Notes: generated by a model not told the origin, from the sequence alone. 64,000 nucleotides of DNA from Macrosoma leucophasiata (GCA_036365455.1 JAWQUS010000007.1:18244001-18308000), one strand, 5' to 3'. Numbered from the stretch's first letter, positions 20,301 through 33,816 are shown. A program made the numbers and translations.

Positions 20301-22719
20301 ACATGCTTTCTGTTTAACTGCAAATTTTTAATGGAGAATAGCGGAATAATAATAATAAAATAATAATAATTCTTATTAGAGATCGATGATTTTACACCTA
20401 GATATAGCTGCATAAATTGTAATTGGTCATTGTTACTTTTCAACAGCTAATGTTTTATTACTCGTGATGCTAATAACAAAATGATATCGGTATTATATTC
20501 ATTTAAAAAATACACTATTCACGTTTGAGATAGGTACCTACTGAGTTGCAGTCGGAGGACAGAGTTATTTGTAACATTTTTTAAAGGTCCTCTGACTGCA
20601 ATTTAGTGTCGCGAGTGTTATTTTTAACCGAGTTCATTTAAATTATTTGTTTCTTATTTCATACCTTCTTAGAAGTTGTCGCGAGAGAAAGGGCGCGTGA
20701 AAATAAATTTCATTTAAACGTTGCTCACAGCTATTATGGCACCCGTCTGTTTTTTTAATAATGTTTGTGCACTGGCTTCGACATTTATTGTATGGCAGAA
20801 CGACTTTTGCCGGGTCAGCTAGTTGATTGATAAAATCGATTTTGGACAAAAAACCAACATGCCAATGAATAACACTGAATTGTAAATGAACAAATCAGTA
20901 CTGAATTATCTCTGTTATTAGCAATATATTTTTGTAATCCTACTACAGAGTGGCTCTAGACGACGTCACAAGTTTATACGAAGTACACACTGTTGATGAA
21001 TTGCAAATACATTTTTTTTTTATTTTAATCTAGCCAATTGTCACCCGGTAAACCGCAAGGAATCCAGCGATGCGAACTCGTACTTACAATGAAATCTGTT
21101 TAGGCATTCAGAAAATATAGTAGAATAAATAAACTTACAAGCCTACAAATATACTCCTCTGAAAGCATGACATTATTTTTTAGGCAGTCCTGTAAAAATA
21201 ATGTGCGTAATGCGTCAGATGTGTTGGTGTGTTGGTAATACTTGGTAATGTTGGTTATCATTTTAACAAAGGCAAACATGAAAGTTTGGTCATTATCCAG
21301 AGGGTCGACTAATAACAAGTCGGAAAACCCAGTTCTAGTATGATCATTGGCTTCATTGATAAACAATTAAGGCCGCGACAATGCAACGTATGCGCTGTAC
21401 TATTGACGGGGCTCTGCGCCCACGCTTAAAGACTTACATAAAATCTATTGATCAATACAATTGTGCCTGATTTCTTTCTACTTATTCTAGACATCTTCGT
21501 ATGTCTTCGTCTAGATCTAGACCCATTTTGGTCCTTCGTGTCTAAAGTTTGTGCAACATGCAACTCATGCATAGTGTCGAAACTCTAAAAGTGAATGCTG
21601 GATGACGCAATCTTTTATTAGTAAAATACCAACGAGTCACTGATGCAAAAGTACTGAAACCTCGATTGGCACTCAACGATTTAGAGTGACGGCATTATGC
21701 AAGCTGTTACATAAAATAATACTCTAAACGCGTTACCAATGTAAAAGAAGGTATTTTATGAGTACGAACTTATTATCACGTTCTTTTTCTCGAATAGATA
21801 GCTGTGTAGATATTATTATATGCATAACTTATCATTTTAACTATCTTTTTAATATAATAATAATTCTTCTGTGCATGTGCATGTGACTGAACTCCTAAAG
21901 ATACGCTGGAGCGATCGGTTGGTTTAAATTTACAAGTAGGATAATGTATGTACGTAATGTAATGTATGTAAATGTGGTCTTACATTATGTAGTAAATGTA
22001 CCTAACTTTTTTATAAACTTTTTCATTAAAACGGTCGATGATGATCCCTTATGGGGTAGGCAGAGTGTGGATTATGACTTATCAACCCTAGTGTACCTAA
22101 CTCTAAATTTAAGAAAAATGCCTATCACAACTTGGATTACATAAACAGTATTAAAGTTACTAACTGTTTCATACTGTTTTACATCAATCAAAGTAATCAA
22201 AGGTCAATAATAAAGTCATTGATAAGCATTGATAAGGGTCAGGTAATTACGTATGTATACAAATTGAGATGCGATATTATTTTATTTTAATGAGAACTTG
22301 CTTATATCAAAAGCTATAGACTTTGGTCTATTGTATTTTGAATGTTTGTAATAGTTTGTATCACTAGTTCGAAGGTCATCTCATGTCATCAACAATAATT
22401 ACAATAAGTAGTTTTATTATTATTAGTCCGGTCAGTTTAATAAGGCAATCATTTCATTCATGAAACTAGTTTATTCATAACTGTTATCCTCCTGGGACCA
22501 TTTTCCTCACTGCTACGAACAATGAGGAACCGCCCACAGCTTTGTAGGGTTCCGTAGCTGAATGAAAAAAAAACGGAACCCTTATAGATTTGTCATGTCT
22601 GTCTGTCCATACGTATGTCACTGCCTCTTTATTCAGAAACAGTGCTTATTGTTATGTCAAAACTTTGTAAGCAGATGTATTCTGTGAACCGCTTTACGAC
22701 TTTCATACACAACATTTTA
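17300..22719. other. intergenic DNA, no gene seen; GC-rich patch at 19250-19470
   Basis: Several short open frames (for example 18101-18352 and 21100-21366) have no recognisable motif, and I do not call them. A GC- and CpG-rich patch at about 19250-19470 stands out from the AT-rich surroundings and keeps several frames open by composition alone. It could be a promoter or first exon, but I see no TATA, start codon or splice donor that decides it. A short Helitron-like end (GCCGGGTCAGCTAGT) lies at 20808-20822. Confidence 0.45.
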
Positions 22720-23035
22720 AACTGCTTCAGTAGCCTAGTAGTAGCAGCCACTACTACTACGCTGGGGTCCTGGGTTCGAATCCCGGGTCGGGGGATATTA
22801 GAGAAACCGGTGTAAAATATTTTATCTCTGGTTTTATTGGGATATTTACATTTTCTGGAAGTTTCCCAGTACCTCGAAGTTTGGTGATGTGCCCGGAGAT
22901 GTCAATAGGCGCACCACCTGTTACATGGGCCAAAACGTAACAGGCGAATCGTAGGTGTTTGCATGTATGATTGAATGCATGCATTTACCTCTGCCTACCC
23001 CTTCGGGGATTACAGGCGTGAAGTTACGTTACGTA
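22720..23035 (+). repeat. SINE family A, full-length tRNA-derived copy
   Basis: The 5' part contains a box-B-like GGGTTCGAATCCCGGG and an upstream tRNA-like stretch (CAGTAGCCTAGTAGTAGCAG). It continues with GGGATATTTACATTTTCTGG, GTGCCCGGAGATGTCAA and ends TTACAGGCGTGAAGTTACG. The same structure is found at 33894-34210, so it is a polymerase III type SINE. Confidence 0.85.
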
Positions 23036-23439
23036 GGTATTTTAAATAAATATGGTTGCCATAATAATTGGGAGTGAAACTGTTTTTTTTGTAGTCAGTC
23101 TTATACGTATGGGGTGTCTTATAAATAGTATTTTAAAAAATACATTAAAGTTTGTAATTCATAATGCATAATTCTTTATTTGCCTCCATGTACAATTAGT
23201 GAAAGGTGTTAGGGGTATGGGTTAGTATGGTACAGGGCGCTGTTAGGGCATTGCAAATAAGGAGCGGATCGTGAGGTTTTATTGTTTCAATTTAAATTTT
23301 TCGTATAATATTAAGTAAAATTTTTCGTAAAATCTTTGTTTGTGGTTTTAATTATAATTTGATTTGTCCGTTTAATATTCATTTATTGTGTAGCAACACT
23401 TTACTTTGTACAACTATTTACTATCAAAGTGAATTGTTT

Positions 23440-23745
23440 GAAAGATAGACACTTCCAAAGCGGTTAAAAAAGGGGCCCTCGTCCTCTAACTTTTTTAAAC
23501 TAAGAAAGAGAAAATAAATAAAAATGGTTTCTAATAACTATAGTGTCGCACATCTACTTATCGTAATTCATACGATGAGGAACTACATAATTTCATCCGT
23601 CCATAGGATTAAACTAAGCGTGGTCTTTCTGTATCTTGCCCGTGACACGAATCTTAAGTGTGGGAGGGAATCGGAAATCGAGCGCTTTACACTCTCTGCC
23701 TACCCCGCAAGGGACTTGGCTTGAACATACATACATACAAGAATC
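23440..23745 (+). repeat. dispersed repeat ending in ACATACATACATAC
   Basis: The end CTCTCTGCCTACCCCGCAAG...GGCTTGAACATACATACAT matches the right end of the foldback element at 56882-57158. Only one end is clear here. Confidence 0.55.
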
Positions 23746-26700
23746 TCTTCAAGATTATAGACTCTTAGTAGGTAGGACATGAAACTGAGATGAGTCTCGT
23801 GGTAAGTCACCCTCATCTCAGTTTCCTTGGGTATTGGAAACAAACCAATGTTTTGCAGTCCAGATCCAAGGTATTATGTACCCATATCGGTAGATATCAC
23901 TACAATAGAAACTTTGCAATACATTGCTGGTTTGAATTAATGTGATAATTGCGATCATTTTAGGAAAACACCAATGTGTGTGTTCTAACACAAAGTGGGT
24001 TTAAAAATTAATGACCACTGATACAAAAAACGCCTGCTGGGGATGCACTATTTTCCTCTAGCATCACAGCTCAAAGGCGTCTACACGTCTGCGGTCATTG
24101 ACCTTAAGCTACGTCTCGGCCCCTTAGAGGAATATGGAAAAATCAATGTGAAGACATTGATTTCATTGAGCTCGTAGGTTCTTGGTTTTTGTTGAGATGT
24201 TCGTATCCTACCACATCCCTTTTAGCTGTCTCATTTCGGGCTACAATTTTCAATTAGTTTGTGCTTATTATGTAATGTTTTTTGTGTTCCTGTTTAGATT
24301 TTACTTTAATGTCGGCGCCATTAAAACACAATCAATGAAAAGCTTTTCATTAAGTAGTGTGTTCTTCTTCATTGTTACGTATTTATGTTAATTTTGGATG
24401 GTTGTTACTTTACCTTAAGTACAGTGTGTGAGCGTGTGTTTATTTATACTTACTTATACCAAGATGAAATGCATTATAAAAATCGCACAGCTTTCCCTGC
24501 CTGAGAACAGAAATATAAATAGTTAAATTTATATTTCATCCTGGAGTAGGAGCTAACGTATTTGATTTGGTGCATTAAAATTATATACGGTTATAATTAA
24601 TAAAGAGATGGGCAATAAACACATTAAAAAGCAAGGGCTTTATGTAAATGGCGTATGGCGTATCGTACCTCTATATACCTATTTCTGTAATAAAAAATCA
24701 CGTGAATGACTCCGAATGTGTCTGACACGCGGCGATGAATAAGGCAGTGGGAAAGGCCAGTTACAAAGAGTTATTTATAATTTTGTCCTACTGAAATGAT
24801 GAACATGTAACAATGTCGTGGTATAAATAATCACCAGTTACAAACGGCTGCGCAAGCGCATAGAGAATACCCCGTATAACGTCACTTATAAGTCAGCGTC
24901 ATACACCAATGCGCGACTAATTAATCACCCATTGTAAAGACCGAAGTTCCTATGTAATTAAATTTGGATTTTTTTTGCTATAAACATTATTAAATTACCA
25001 TTTATTCAACTTCCTACATAACAACTAAATGTAAATATTTTTTTGTGTATGGGCCGACAAAACCTCTTGAATAAAATAAGTCAATTAGGACTTTAGGACC
25101 TTTGCTAACTAACTGTTACAATTTCATCAGTGATGCATAAGTTGAGGCACTTACACACAGAACAGAAAAATCGCATATTGAGCGGCTGAGTCGGTGAAAA
25201 GTTTAAACTCGATTTCACTTTGCTAAGTAGTAAATGTTATCCGTGCATTTTAAAGATGGAATCTCTATATGACATGATGAGGAATGGCAATTCAACTTAC
25301 TTCAAATTTAGCTATCATTCAGGATCCGATTATTAATAACACTTATCATTCACGTACCCACGTTTGGCCACGTCAATGTTGGAAATTTATGTACTACTCA
25401 TTTGATTATACTACTGCACAGGCGAACCACGCCCAGGCCTGGTATGTCTAAGATTGCGAGATCAAAACGGTCACACGTGTCTGCAACAAATCAATACTTC
25501 GACAGTATCAGTGACAATATCAGTTTATCGAAATATTCAGTTTAAGTTACGTCGAAACGTAATTTGATGAGATATGGCAACTAATCGAGTGGAAGTTTCA
25601 CTGAAAGTCACATCTCATAATTACTTCTTCGTCCTCCAAGTGGCGGGCGGTGGAGAAATTCCTCGAGTATTCGGTTCAACGGCCGCGGCACGGCGCGGCG
25701 TGAGCGCCTCGCAGGTGTGTGTGCGTGTACCGCGTTACCGAGCACGCACACGTGCTCACAGCCTCTGCAAACACCACGGCACCGTTACCCGCTACGCTCA
25801 TACACTGCGCCACTACCAGCTCTAAATCATTACCATTTGCCTACCCTAATAACGATATAGGACAATATAGGTTCTTATTATCAAACGATTGACATAACTA
25901 TTTTTTTAGAACAATGGTTGAGATTCTTTTAAAATGTAAGTAGGTACGTTATAGAGTAAAAAGAATAGAAAGGAAACTCTACATCGTACAGTGTATCCTG
26001 TTTCTAAGTTCATCATGAACTACCTATTTCTTACAATAAATGACCTACGACAAAATTTGCAGAACTAGACAATCTCCCATTTAGAATATTTTTTTTACCG
26101 ACATATATAGTAATATTATAATAGTTTAGGTTAATAAAGTAGATAGAGTTAGTAAATACAGTAGGTTTGTAACAGCTGCAGAGTGGAGGCACACCGCCGA
26201 ATGCGATTAGGAAGGTACCTACTCTCAAAGGATTACGATGGAAACTCAAGATGCATAATGTATTGTATTGACAATCGATCATATTCTTAACAAACAACAA
26301 GCAAACATGTAGCCATAATCAATAAAGTTGCCCTTTCTCAGCAATAGCGAGGTTTGTTATGCATTTTAGTGTTGAAGACACTGTGACATCACTAAGAGTT
26401 CGACGAAGAAGAGATCCTAACGAAGATTTAACTTGCGTAGACACTACCTATTTGCAAAATTTTATAGGCTACAGTCACAACCACTACAATAAATAGGTAC
26501 ATATTTTGCGTTGAAAATCTTCCTGAGACACAAGATAAAAATACCTTCCATTTTATCACTAAGGGAGGCGGATTGGTAAACATTCAAGAGGGATTCAACA
26601 TGTAAAAAACTTAATGCAAATGCAAGCTGTCTATGTTAAAAGTGTGAGGTTTCGTTACGAATGCAGTTAGTGTGTAGTGTGGGTGGAACCAAAATCAAAG

Positions 26701-29250
26701 CGATAATTGTATGAGAGTTACATAATTCTATGATACATTATTAATCGTGGGAGTTCACACAAGATTTTAGTTATGACACAAACCCTAATGATCAAATGAC
26801 ATTCATCAGGCATTTCTAACTTGTAAGGAGTCAAGTGGATCTAGCTGGTATTTGGAGGTTCCAGCCCACAGATGAGAGCAGTATTCTAGACGGGACCTCA
26901 TAAAGCTTCAGTTGTTGCCCTAATGTCAAATACTGCCACGCTTTATTAGGCATCCACAGCCTTTTGAATGATAACTTGGTCTTACACTTAACTGCACTTC
27001 GTTCGATATGTCAACGCCCAGGATACCAATACTCTTACAAACTGTCAGTCTGTAAGTGAAGTTCCCTTGAACACTGGAACTACAATTAATAGGGTTTTTT
27101 AGCAATAAACGCGCAAACATAAATATGTCTTCAAATGGTTGAACTGTACTAAATTAATTCGACCCCAATTCATGACTCGCTTCAGGGAGTGCTCGACTTC
27201 GGACACAAATCTAGTCTAACTACCTACGAGGGCTAGTGTTATGTGCATCCCCCGTGCAATCATCCGCACAGTAATGAACATTGGGGTTGTGGGCTCCAAT
27301 ATTTCATTGATATGCAGAAGAAAGAACGTGGGAGATAGCAAAGAACCTTTCGAAACACCAGCGTTAATAGTTAATCAATTTGTCTAAGCGCTGCCCGTCA
27401 CCTGTTTAAAACGCTCAAACAGAAAGCTGGCTTGCGCTTTTTCTAACCCTAGATATTGATCGAGGGTTACAGCCAATACTTCTTTACTCTTTACCAAGCC
27501 TTGAGGCCAACTGTGTGTAAGATAGGTATACTTAGAAGAACACCAGCAGATCTGATGAAAGCTATTGGTACCTATTGGCGGTCCCTTTGATCAGCTGGTG
27601 TTTCTCTAAATACACCAGCAGTTTTGTATTTATAATGTACTCCATAATAGAGGTTATTGCTATGTGTTGGATCATCATCTTTATGAATATTATCAGTGGT
27701 AGATAATATTCATAAAGATTGGCAAGTAATGGATGTCAACGATTCCCTAATTAATGAACAAAAAACATGTAGTACAACAAAAATGTTGTAAGTAGTTAAA
27801 AATAATGATTAATTTATCATTACAAATATATAACAAAACAATGAGATAGAAACGAACGATTCTGTTTCGGAGAATTAACAAAGGAACGTGGTTTAGCTAT
27901 CTGAAACGAGATTAAAGGTCACTGAGATTGTGTAAATTTGACCCGAGACCCGGACACAATGTGATAAATATATATAGGTATATATATATATATTACACAT
28001 AACTAGATAGATATCGAATACTAAATGTCGCATATATATTACAATATTAACATTGATAAATTCGTGTTCGCATGGTTACATTGTAGGTATGTCACAATTT
28101 TGCGAAGCAGCTATGCATAACGCACATAACTAATAGAAGATATTACTTATAGGTACCTATTAGAGAAAAAACTGATATCCGTTTTGAACATCAATTTCAA
28201 CGGGGCGAAGTCGCAGGCACATGAAGTTATTTAAAAATAAACAAATAGGTACATACAATTCTCTTTATTTTCTTGATTCGAACTCTAACACATCTACATA
28301 TCTACTTAGGTATTTTCTTGATTGTAGAACTACTAGATCTACCAAACAGTAACCTGCGTCTGTTAACAATTTTCTATTTTTTAACCGATTCAACTAATGT
28401 CGTTCATACAAATAAAAATTCAGAAGGATACAGACAGCGGTTCTTATTTAAAAAAAATATGACACTAATCCTTTCTTCGTGTCGCAGTGTAAAAAGTCAT
28501 TGTGATTCTGGGCCACGGAGCGGAAGATGCGACGGATGGGTTTCGAAATATAACACGCACTATCGCCCTTATTATTATATTGAACCGATACCGACACGAC
28601 ACTGACGACACTCATACACTATTACGAGATGACAAGCCTCGTTACTGTCGATGTGTATATTTAAATAAAACGATAACAACATTAAGAACTTATTTTTTCT
28701 GTATTATCAAGAATTTAATTAATTGTTTATTCGTCAGTGCCTACCTATCAACACAACAGCCAGTTTTTAAAGAGTGATAGCATTGTGCCCATATCAAACA
28801 ATACTTATACCTATATAAGTATGCAATCTGTAAGTTATTTATGTTCATTGAAGTACAGCACTGTATCAAGAGATCACTATTCAAATGCGTGTGTGTGACC
28901 ATTCAAAAGACGGGTAATTATGGGCCCGCAAAATCGTTAGGGTTAACCAGTTAAGTTATTGAAGTACCTATCAATACCTACATTACCTAGCTATACGGTA
29001 CCTAGTGTGTGTGTGACTGTACAGTGTGGATGAGAGGGCATGTGGTTCCACCACTGAAGAAGCGCACTAGGTACCTATAGCATAATCTTTTAGTAGGTAG
29101 ATACCTACTACCAGTGGGTTTCGTGTAAGTGATAACAACAGGGTACAACAGTCACAAGTTAGGGTAATTCTGAAGGTAGGTACCTACTTGCCTATCTGGC
29201 CGATAATAAAAAGCATACTGTGATAATAATGTCAAGCAAGTTATTTATTT
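23746..29250. other. intergenic DNA, no gene seen; GC-rich patch at 25640-25830
   Basis: No supported coding gene. A GC-rich patch at about 25640-25830 carries a short frame (25574-25825) without known motifs. A perfect 18-bp hairpin at 27677-27719 is listed separately. A weak Helitron-like motif (ACGGGGCGAAGTCGCAGG) lies near 28200. TACCTA/TAGGTA words are unusually frequent, as in the whole left half. Confidence 0.45.
27677..27719. other. perfect 18-bp hairpin with 7-base loop
   Basis: ATCTTTATGAATATTATC (27677-27694) faces its exact complement at 27702-27719 across AGTGGTA. It is isolated in intergenic DNA. Confidence 0.7.
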
Positions 29251-29258
29251 ACGTAGAT

Positions 29259-29421
29259 TTTTTTTATGTAGTGCAAGTGGCAAACAAGGATGCAGTTCAC
29301 ATTGATCTTAAATGATGACTGCAGCCTATAAACACCCACACAAAGACCGAGGTCAAAATGCAGATGCGTTACTACTTCTGAGGCCTAAGGTGTTATGCCT
29401 CTGTGCCGGAAATTACAGGAC
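29259..29421 (+). repeat. SINE-like repeat family C, copy 3
   Basis: Nearly the full family sequence, from TTTTTTTATGTAGTGCAAGTG to GTGCCGGAAATTACAGGAC, including GACTGCAGCCTATAAACACC and GACCGAGGTCAAAATGC. Confidence 0.8.
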
Positions 29422-29639
29422 CTAGTAGATACCTAGGTACTAGGCAATTCATTACCATACGTTGGTAAATCTCTTATACCTAACACATACATAAACCTAC
29501 GAATGTTTTAAACATTATAGGTACCTACCTATTTAGAACAAAGAATTTCGTTTAATGGTGCATTCAATAGGAAAAGTGGATCTGCACTTATTTGATGGAG
29601 TACCTAAGTAAGGTACCTAGTTGTAGTGTAGTGTAGTGG

Positions 29640-29900
29640 AGCGGTGTGGGTGGCATGGGCACGAGACTTGCGCCGTCATGTCAATCAACGCCCACAATTA
29701 ACTAGCAAACACAAAACAATCTCCACTGGAAATACGAATAGCATTCCACAATGTTGCAAATGTGCAATGGTCGGTGCGGTACAGCGGCGACGGCGAACTC
29801 CGAGTCACACTGACATTGCGTACATTCCATATGGAATGCGGTCGCTTGACCGGCCGCGCACCGCCCCGCGCCGACGCCCGCTCTCCTCCATGTTTTCTTA
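29640..29900. other. GC-rich patch with CCATATGG palindromes
   Basis: GC-rich with CATTCCATATGGAATG at about 29823-29838, a 16-bp perfect palindrome, and a second CCATATGGAATAG at about 29920. CCATATGG also fits the CArG-box core used by MADS-box (SRF-type) factors. No coding frame can be supported. Confidence 0.45.
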
Positions 29901-30265
29901 TCCACTCATTTCCGTCCACCATATGGAATAGTGGGATAGGACCGATACCAACTAGAATCTAAATAGTCGTTACTTCAGCAATCAGGGAGTATTCGAATTC
30001 GGAGAAATGCCTCCCGTTTCTAGATGACGTCATAATACAATGAATTACTGTTGTTTTGGTTGCGGCTAAGCGAAGGCGTATGTATATGTACTATGAGCTT
30101 ATGAAGCCCCCTCGAAAGCTTTGAGAATGTGAAATATTTGCGAACAATCAGGACATTCGGCTCTCGGTGTTCCAGAGCGTATCGACGAGACTGCAGCCGC
30201 CACGTCGCGATGACACACGTCCCCGGTACTCGAGCAACATTCACGGAGTCAAAAATTTTACTCAC

Positions 30266-30773
30266 CTTCGCAGTAAAGCTGTCGATTGTTATAAATATCC
30301 ACTAAATCGAGCGCACAGATAATCCGGTTATCGTCCGTACGGCACAAATATTCACCACACCAAAACGACAACATAAATAAACGCGAGAGGAGCCACCGAC
30401 ACCTCCACGGATCGTACACTTCCGACGCACCGTTCGCACTGTTATCGAAATGCAAGTCGGAAAATGCACAGGGCGGGGTTTTCGAATGTCATAAGTGGTC
30501 GGTTCCAGAGGTCGGACACTTGCGGTGCGAGAGCGGGGACGCGCGGGACACAGACACTAGGCACGAGAGCACGGAGTGGACTGAATGCGTGGAGGGAGAG
30601 TGGGGCCGGGCGGGCGCGCGGGGCGGTGCGCAGCCGAGTCGCGGCGGCCGAGCGACGTGCCGACGTGGCCGTCGCCGCCGCCTTAGCAACGCGCCCTGTG
30701 CAACCAGACGTCTGGCTGGCGAATTGATCACTCAGTAGAGCTGGATCTCAGCTGCTATGCGAGCAGTATATAC
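30266..30773 (-). promoter_or_regulatory. possible promoter and first exon of an unidentified gene
   Basis: On the minus strand a TATATA (30772-30767) precedes about 450 bases of GC- and CpG-rich sequence, which ends at a strong splice-donor match, GCGAAG|GTGAGTAAAA, with the donor G at 30265. Composition and donor together look like a non-coding or barely coding first exon transcribed leftward, downstream of TRRAP on the same strand. The overlapping short frames have no known motif. I see no second exon, and transcription in the other direction from the same TATA cannot be excluded. Confidence 0.35.
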
Positions 30774-31099
30774 ACATGCGAGTGTTAACCCGCTCCTTAT
30801 CGCGATTATCTTCACACAACACACATGTGTCATTCTGCTTTTAGCCCTACCTATTCCCCATCCTCACCACCGACAAACTTTTGAAAATCGGCAGTCTTTA
30901 AGAAGTACAAAATAACCGCATCTGTGAAAGAAGATAAACAAATCTTTCAAGAACGTATTTAGGCACATGGAATGCTTTCATTTATTTAGCTTTCGATTAT
31001 GTCATCATCTTGAAAGTTTCGTACCTACTGCCTAGCTTTAGAGCCTACCTACTTAAGAGCAAAATGTTTTAATTCAAACATAACGTCCTAAACAAGAGT

Positions 31100-31600
31100 T
31101 AAAGAGTTAGGCGGTCGGCCCCCAGGTGATAATGTAGCCTGGAGGGCCCTGTAACTCTTGGTACAGAGGTATAACAGAAGGCTTAGACCACATGAGTATC
31201 TACGGTATCTACATGGTCTCTATCTCTGTAGATGTTTATAAGCTTCATCATAAAGAAAAAATACCATTCAGTAAGTATAATACCTACCTACCTATTCAAT
31301 AACTTACTTACAAAACGGCGGCTCGTCCGCCTAAATGAATCGCTGTTCGTTTAAGTCCTTTCTACATTATTGGGAGATGGGAGCAATAGCAAATTCACTT
31401 TGATTGTAAATAATACTGTAGCCTATAAACATATTATACTAAAAGTTGTTAAGTCAAATTACAAGGCATTACCACCTGACCGAAACACGATAGCGCCGAA
31501 CATTACTATTTAACGGCTAATAGATAAGGTAATGTGGTGGTGTCTACGCCCGCGAGCTTCGTCACTAGAGCTCTATGACCAGTAGGGTTACCAGATCGAT
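31100..31600. repeat. two SINE family C-related fragments
   Basis: About 31130-31200 resembles the family in reverse (GGCCCTGTAACTCTTGGTAC for GGGCCGTACAT...). 31450-31590 matches the longer 3' extension seen at 52140-52252 (CGAAACACGATAGCGCCGAA, GTAATGTGGTGGTGTCTACG). Between and after these I see nothing else to 33030. Confidence 0.55.
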
Positions 31601-33030
31601 AAACCTTATAGCCGGACAGACTAGCAAGTTGGGTAAAAAGGCCGACACCCGCTACAGAAGCGTTCGGCTGTGCTCAGTGCTCGCTAGTTTCCGTAACGTA
31701 AAAAGCCATCAAACATTGTATTTTGACCGGACACGGAATCAAAAAGCCTAACTGTGACCGGTTTTATCCGGATGCCTGACAACCCTAACCACCAGTGAGT
31801 AACGCTGTTGCTCTCATAGGCGGCACGAAAAGGCAAGAAGAGTTGTAAGTATGGACCTAATCGATTCAGTTAGCCGGTCGACCCGAAGGTAACACTATTA
31901 AATTTAATTCCACTATTTAATGAAGTTTTCATCGTGGTATTTCTACATTGTGTGCATCCGATTGGTGCAATGGATATCTTACAGCAATTAGAAAGATATT
32001 GAGAGATCGCGTGTTAATTTTTGCACACCGATTCACCGATACGTTCATTATTTATTAGATGGCTGACTAATATTTGTTTATAGATTTAGGTATTAATTTT
32101 ACTACTGGGGTTTGTTAGCACACACAACGTTTATTAATGCATATAAAAATGTGATGACCACCAATTCATGTAAGAAGTATTTCCAGATTAAAAACACAAG
32201 TGGAAAGCGTGGAGACAACTTCAATTCCTACATTTTTAAGGAATGGGAATGGCACAATATAAATTAATCCAACATCGTCAAAGCTATTAAGTTAATCGTG
32301 GACAGTGGTTAAATTTAATGGACGGGATCACAGATAACGCGGTCCTCATTGTTACGGCCTGACTGAATACACAAACAGTTCCTGTACTATCCTACAATTA
32401 TTGCACTTTCTTTCCCATTGTTGGCGTGATGAAATCAGTTTTACTATCTCTAGCGATCGAGTGAGATTACCGCGCGGAGGAGGGGGAGTGCACTAGCATT
32501 ATTGGCAGTGCAACAGCGGGACTTTCACCCGTGGGTACCTACTATACAGTCTGCACTGAGCGACGCCTCCTGAACATAACTCGCCAGCCAACATATTTCA
32601 AGCAACATCAGCGTCACTCTCGTCACATAATTTATGTTTCTTATGAAAGCTTTTAGACTTAAATTTTAAATAATATGCGTATATATTTAAGTAGTTAGGA
32701 CAGCAATTTTATTGCCTGCTTTTTAATGGCTATTAAAAATACAGTTCACGTTTACATGTTTTGTCTCTATACCAATATAATTTGTATGTACATTTCCATT
32801 AAACGGTAACACATTCTAAGTCTAGCAATAAGCCACTACCATTCAGCAGTTAGATATAGAAACAACCCAAGCGCAAGTTGAATGCAGCCAAGGCCCGGAT
32901 CCGCTTATTAAGACATTTTATTTAGCTCCGCTTTTGAAAAACTTAAATTTTGTTAAGCATTTCAAAGCATTAACTGCTCATGAGGTTAATCCTTTCATTT
33001 GCATCGAACAACTTGCCCCGTAATATTCAA
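31600..33030. other. intergenic DNA downstream of TRRAP, no gene seen
   Basis: No supported frame or clear repeat. It may contain the end of the TRRAP 3' untranslated region. The nearest AATAAA on the minus strand that I noticed is about 590 bases past the stop, near 32930. Confidence 0.4.
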
Positions 33031-33034
33031 AATT

Positions 33035-33212
33035 GTGGATATCTAGTATGATAAAACACGTTATTACTCAAAATGTTCTTAACCATACTTACTCTTATTA
33101 GTAAAATTTAAGATCATATTCGTAAAACGAGGATTCAGAGCCACGTATGCCAATATGCATGCGACACATGTTGTCCTGGCTGTTAGCAGCGGTCGCTAGA
33201 GTAGTCATTTCC
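33035..33212 (-). pseudogene. decayed partial copy of the TRRAP terminal exon
   Basis: Matches 33395-33590, that is, the last coding codons of TRRAP plus the following 3' sequence. The minus strand still reads ACCGCTGCTAACAGC...AACATGTGTCGCATG (parent TAANSHDNLCRM). It then has a 4-bp deletion that removes the frame of the DPAWHPWL end. It lies 3' of the true terminal exon, so it is either in the 3' UTR or beyond it. Confidence 0.8.
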
Positions 33213-33519
33213 CTATAAAGTTGAGTGTGCTCATTGCATATAATAAATATGTAATTTTAATACCTTTAAAAGGTTTTGAACCCACTTTTTTCCCTGATGT
33301 TGATGTTATGTTAGCCGCGTATTATGAAATTTAATTCCTCACTGATATAATATCTATTTCTTCATCGCAATTACATTTTCGGACTAATGTCTAAAAATTC
33401 TAAGATATCAGGTTTAATAAAACACGTCATTACATAAAATGTTTTACTCATTGTTCGTAACCATACTTACTCTTACTTGGACAGTAAAATATTTAAGATC
33501 ATATTGGTAAAATGAGGAT

Positions 33520-33816
33520 TCAGAGCCAGGGATGCCAAGCGGGATCCATGCGACACAGGTTGTCATGGCTGTTGGCGGCGGTCACTAGTGTAGCCACTTT
33601 GCTATCGGGCCCGTCGAACAAGGCGAGCGAGTTCAGTCTGTTCATGATCACAGTGACGGCTTTGTTCACCATGTTTATGATCGTCTCGCTATCCATTTCC
33701 ATGGATTTGGTGTCGGCTGAGGTGCCGGCGGACGGGAGACCGGATTTGTCTTCGAGACGTTTTCTATAACCGGTCACCATTTCGTCGCGCAGTATTGTCC
33801 GTAAAATTGATTGAAT
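33520..33816 (-). CDS. TRRAP: TRRAP exon 31 of window, terminal exon with FATC
   Basis: Residues 2035-2132 and stop: IQSILRTILRDEMVTGYRKR, VNKAVTVIMNRLNSLALFDG, TAANSHDNLCRMDPAWHPWL. The last 33 or so residues form the FATC motif with the TRRAP-specific WHPWL ending. Stop TGA at 33520-33522. Confidence 0.96.
   Translation of the reverse strand: MQSILRTILRDEMVTGYRKRLEDKSGLPSAGTSADTKSMEMDSETIINMVNKAVTVIMNRLNSLALFDGPDSKVATLVTAANSHDNLCRMDPAWHPWL

Noticed and set aside
21100..21366. 88-residue minus-strand frame MFINEANDHTRTGF...
   Set aside because: Looks protein-like in places, but I recognise no family and see no neighbouring exons. Recorded as intergenic.
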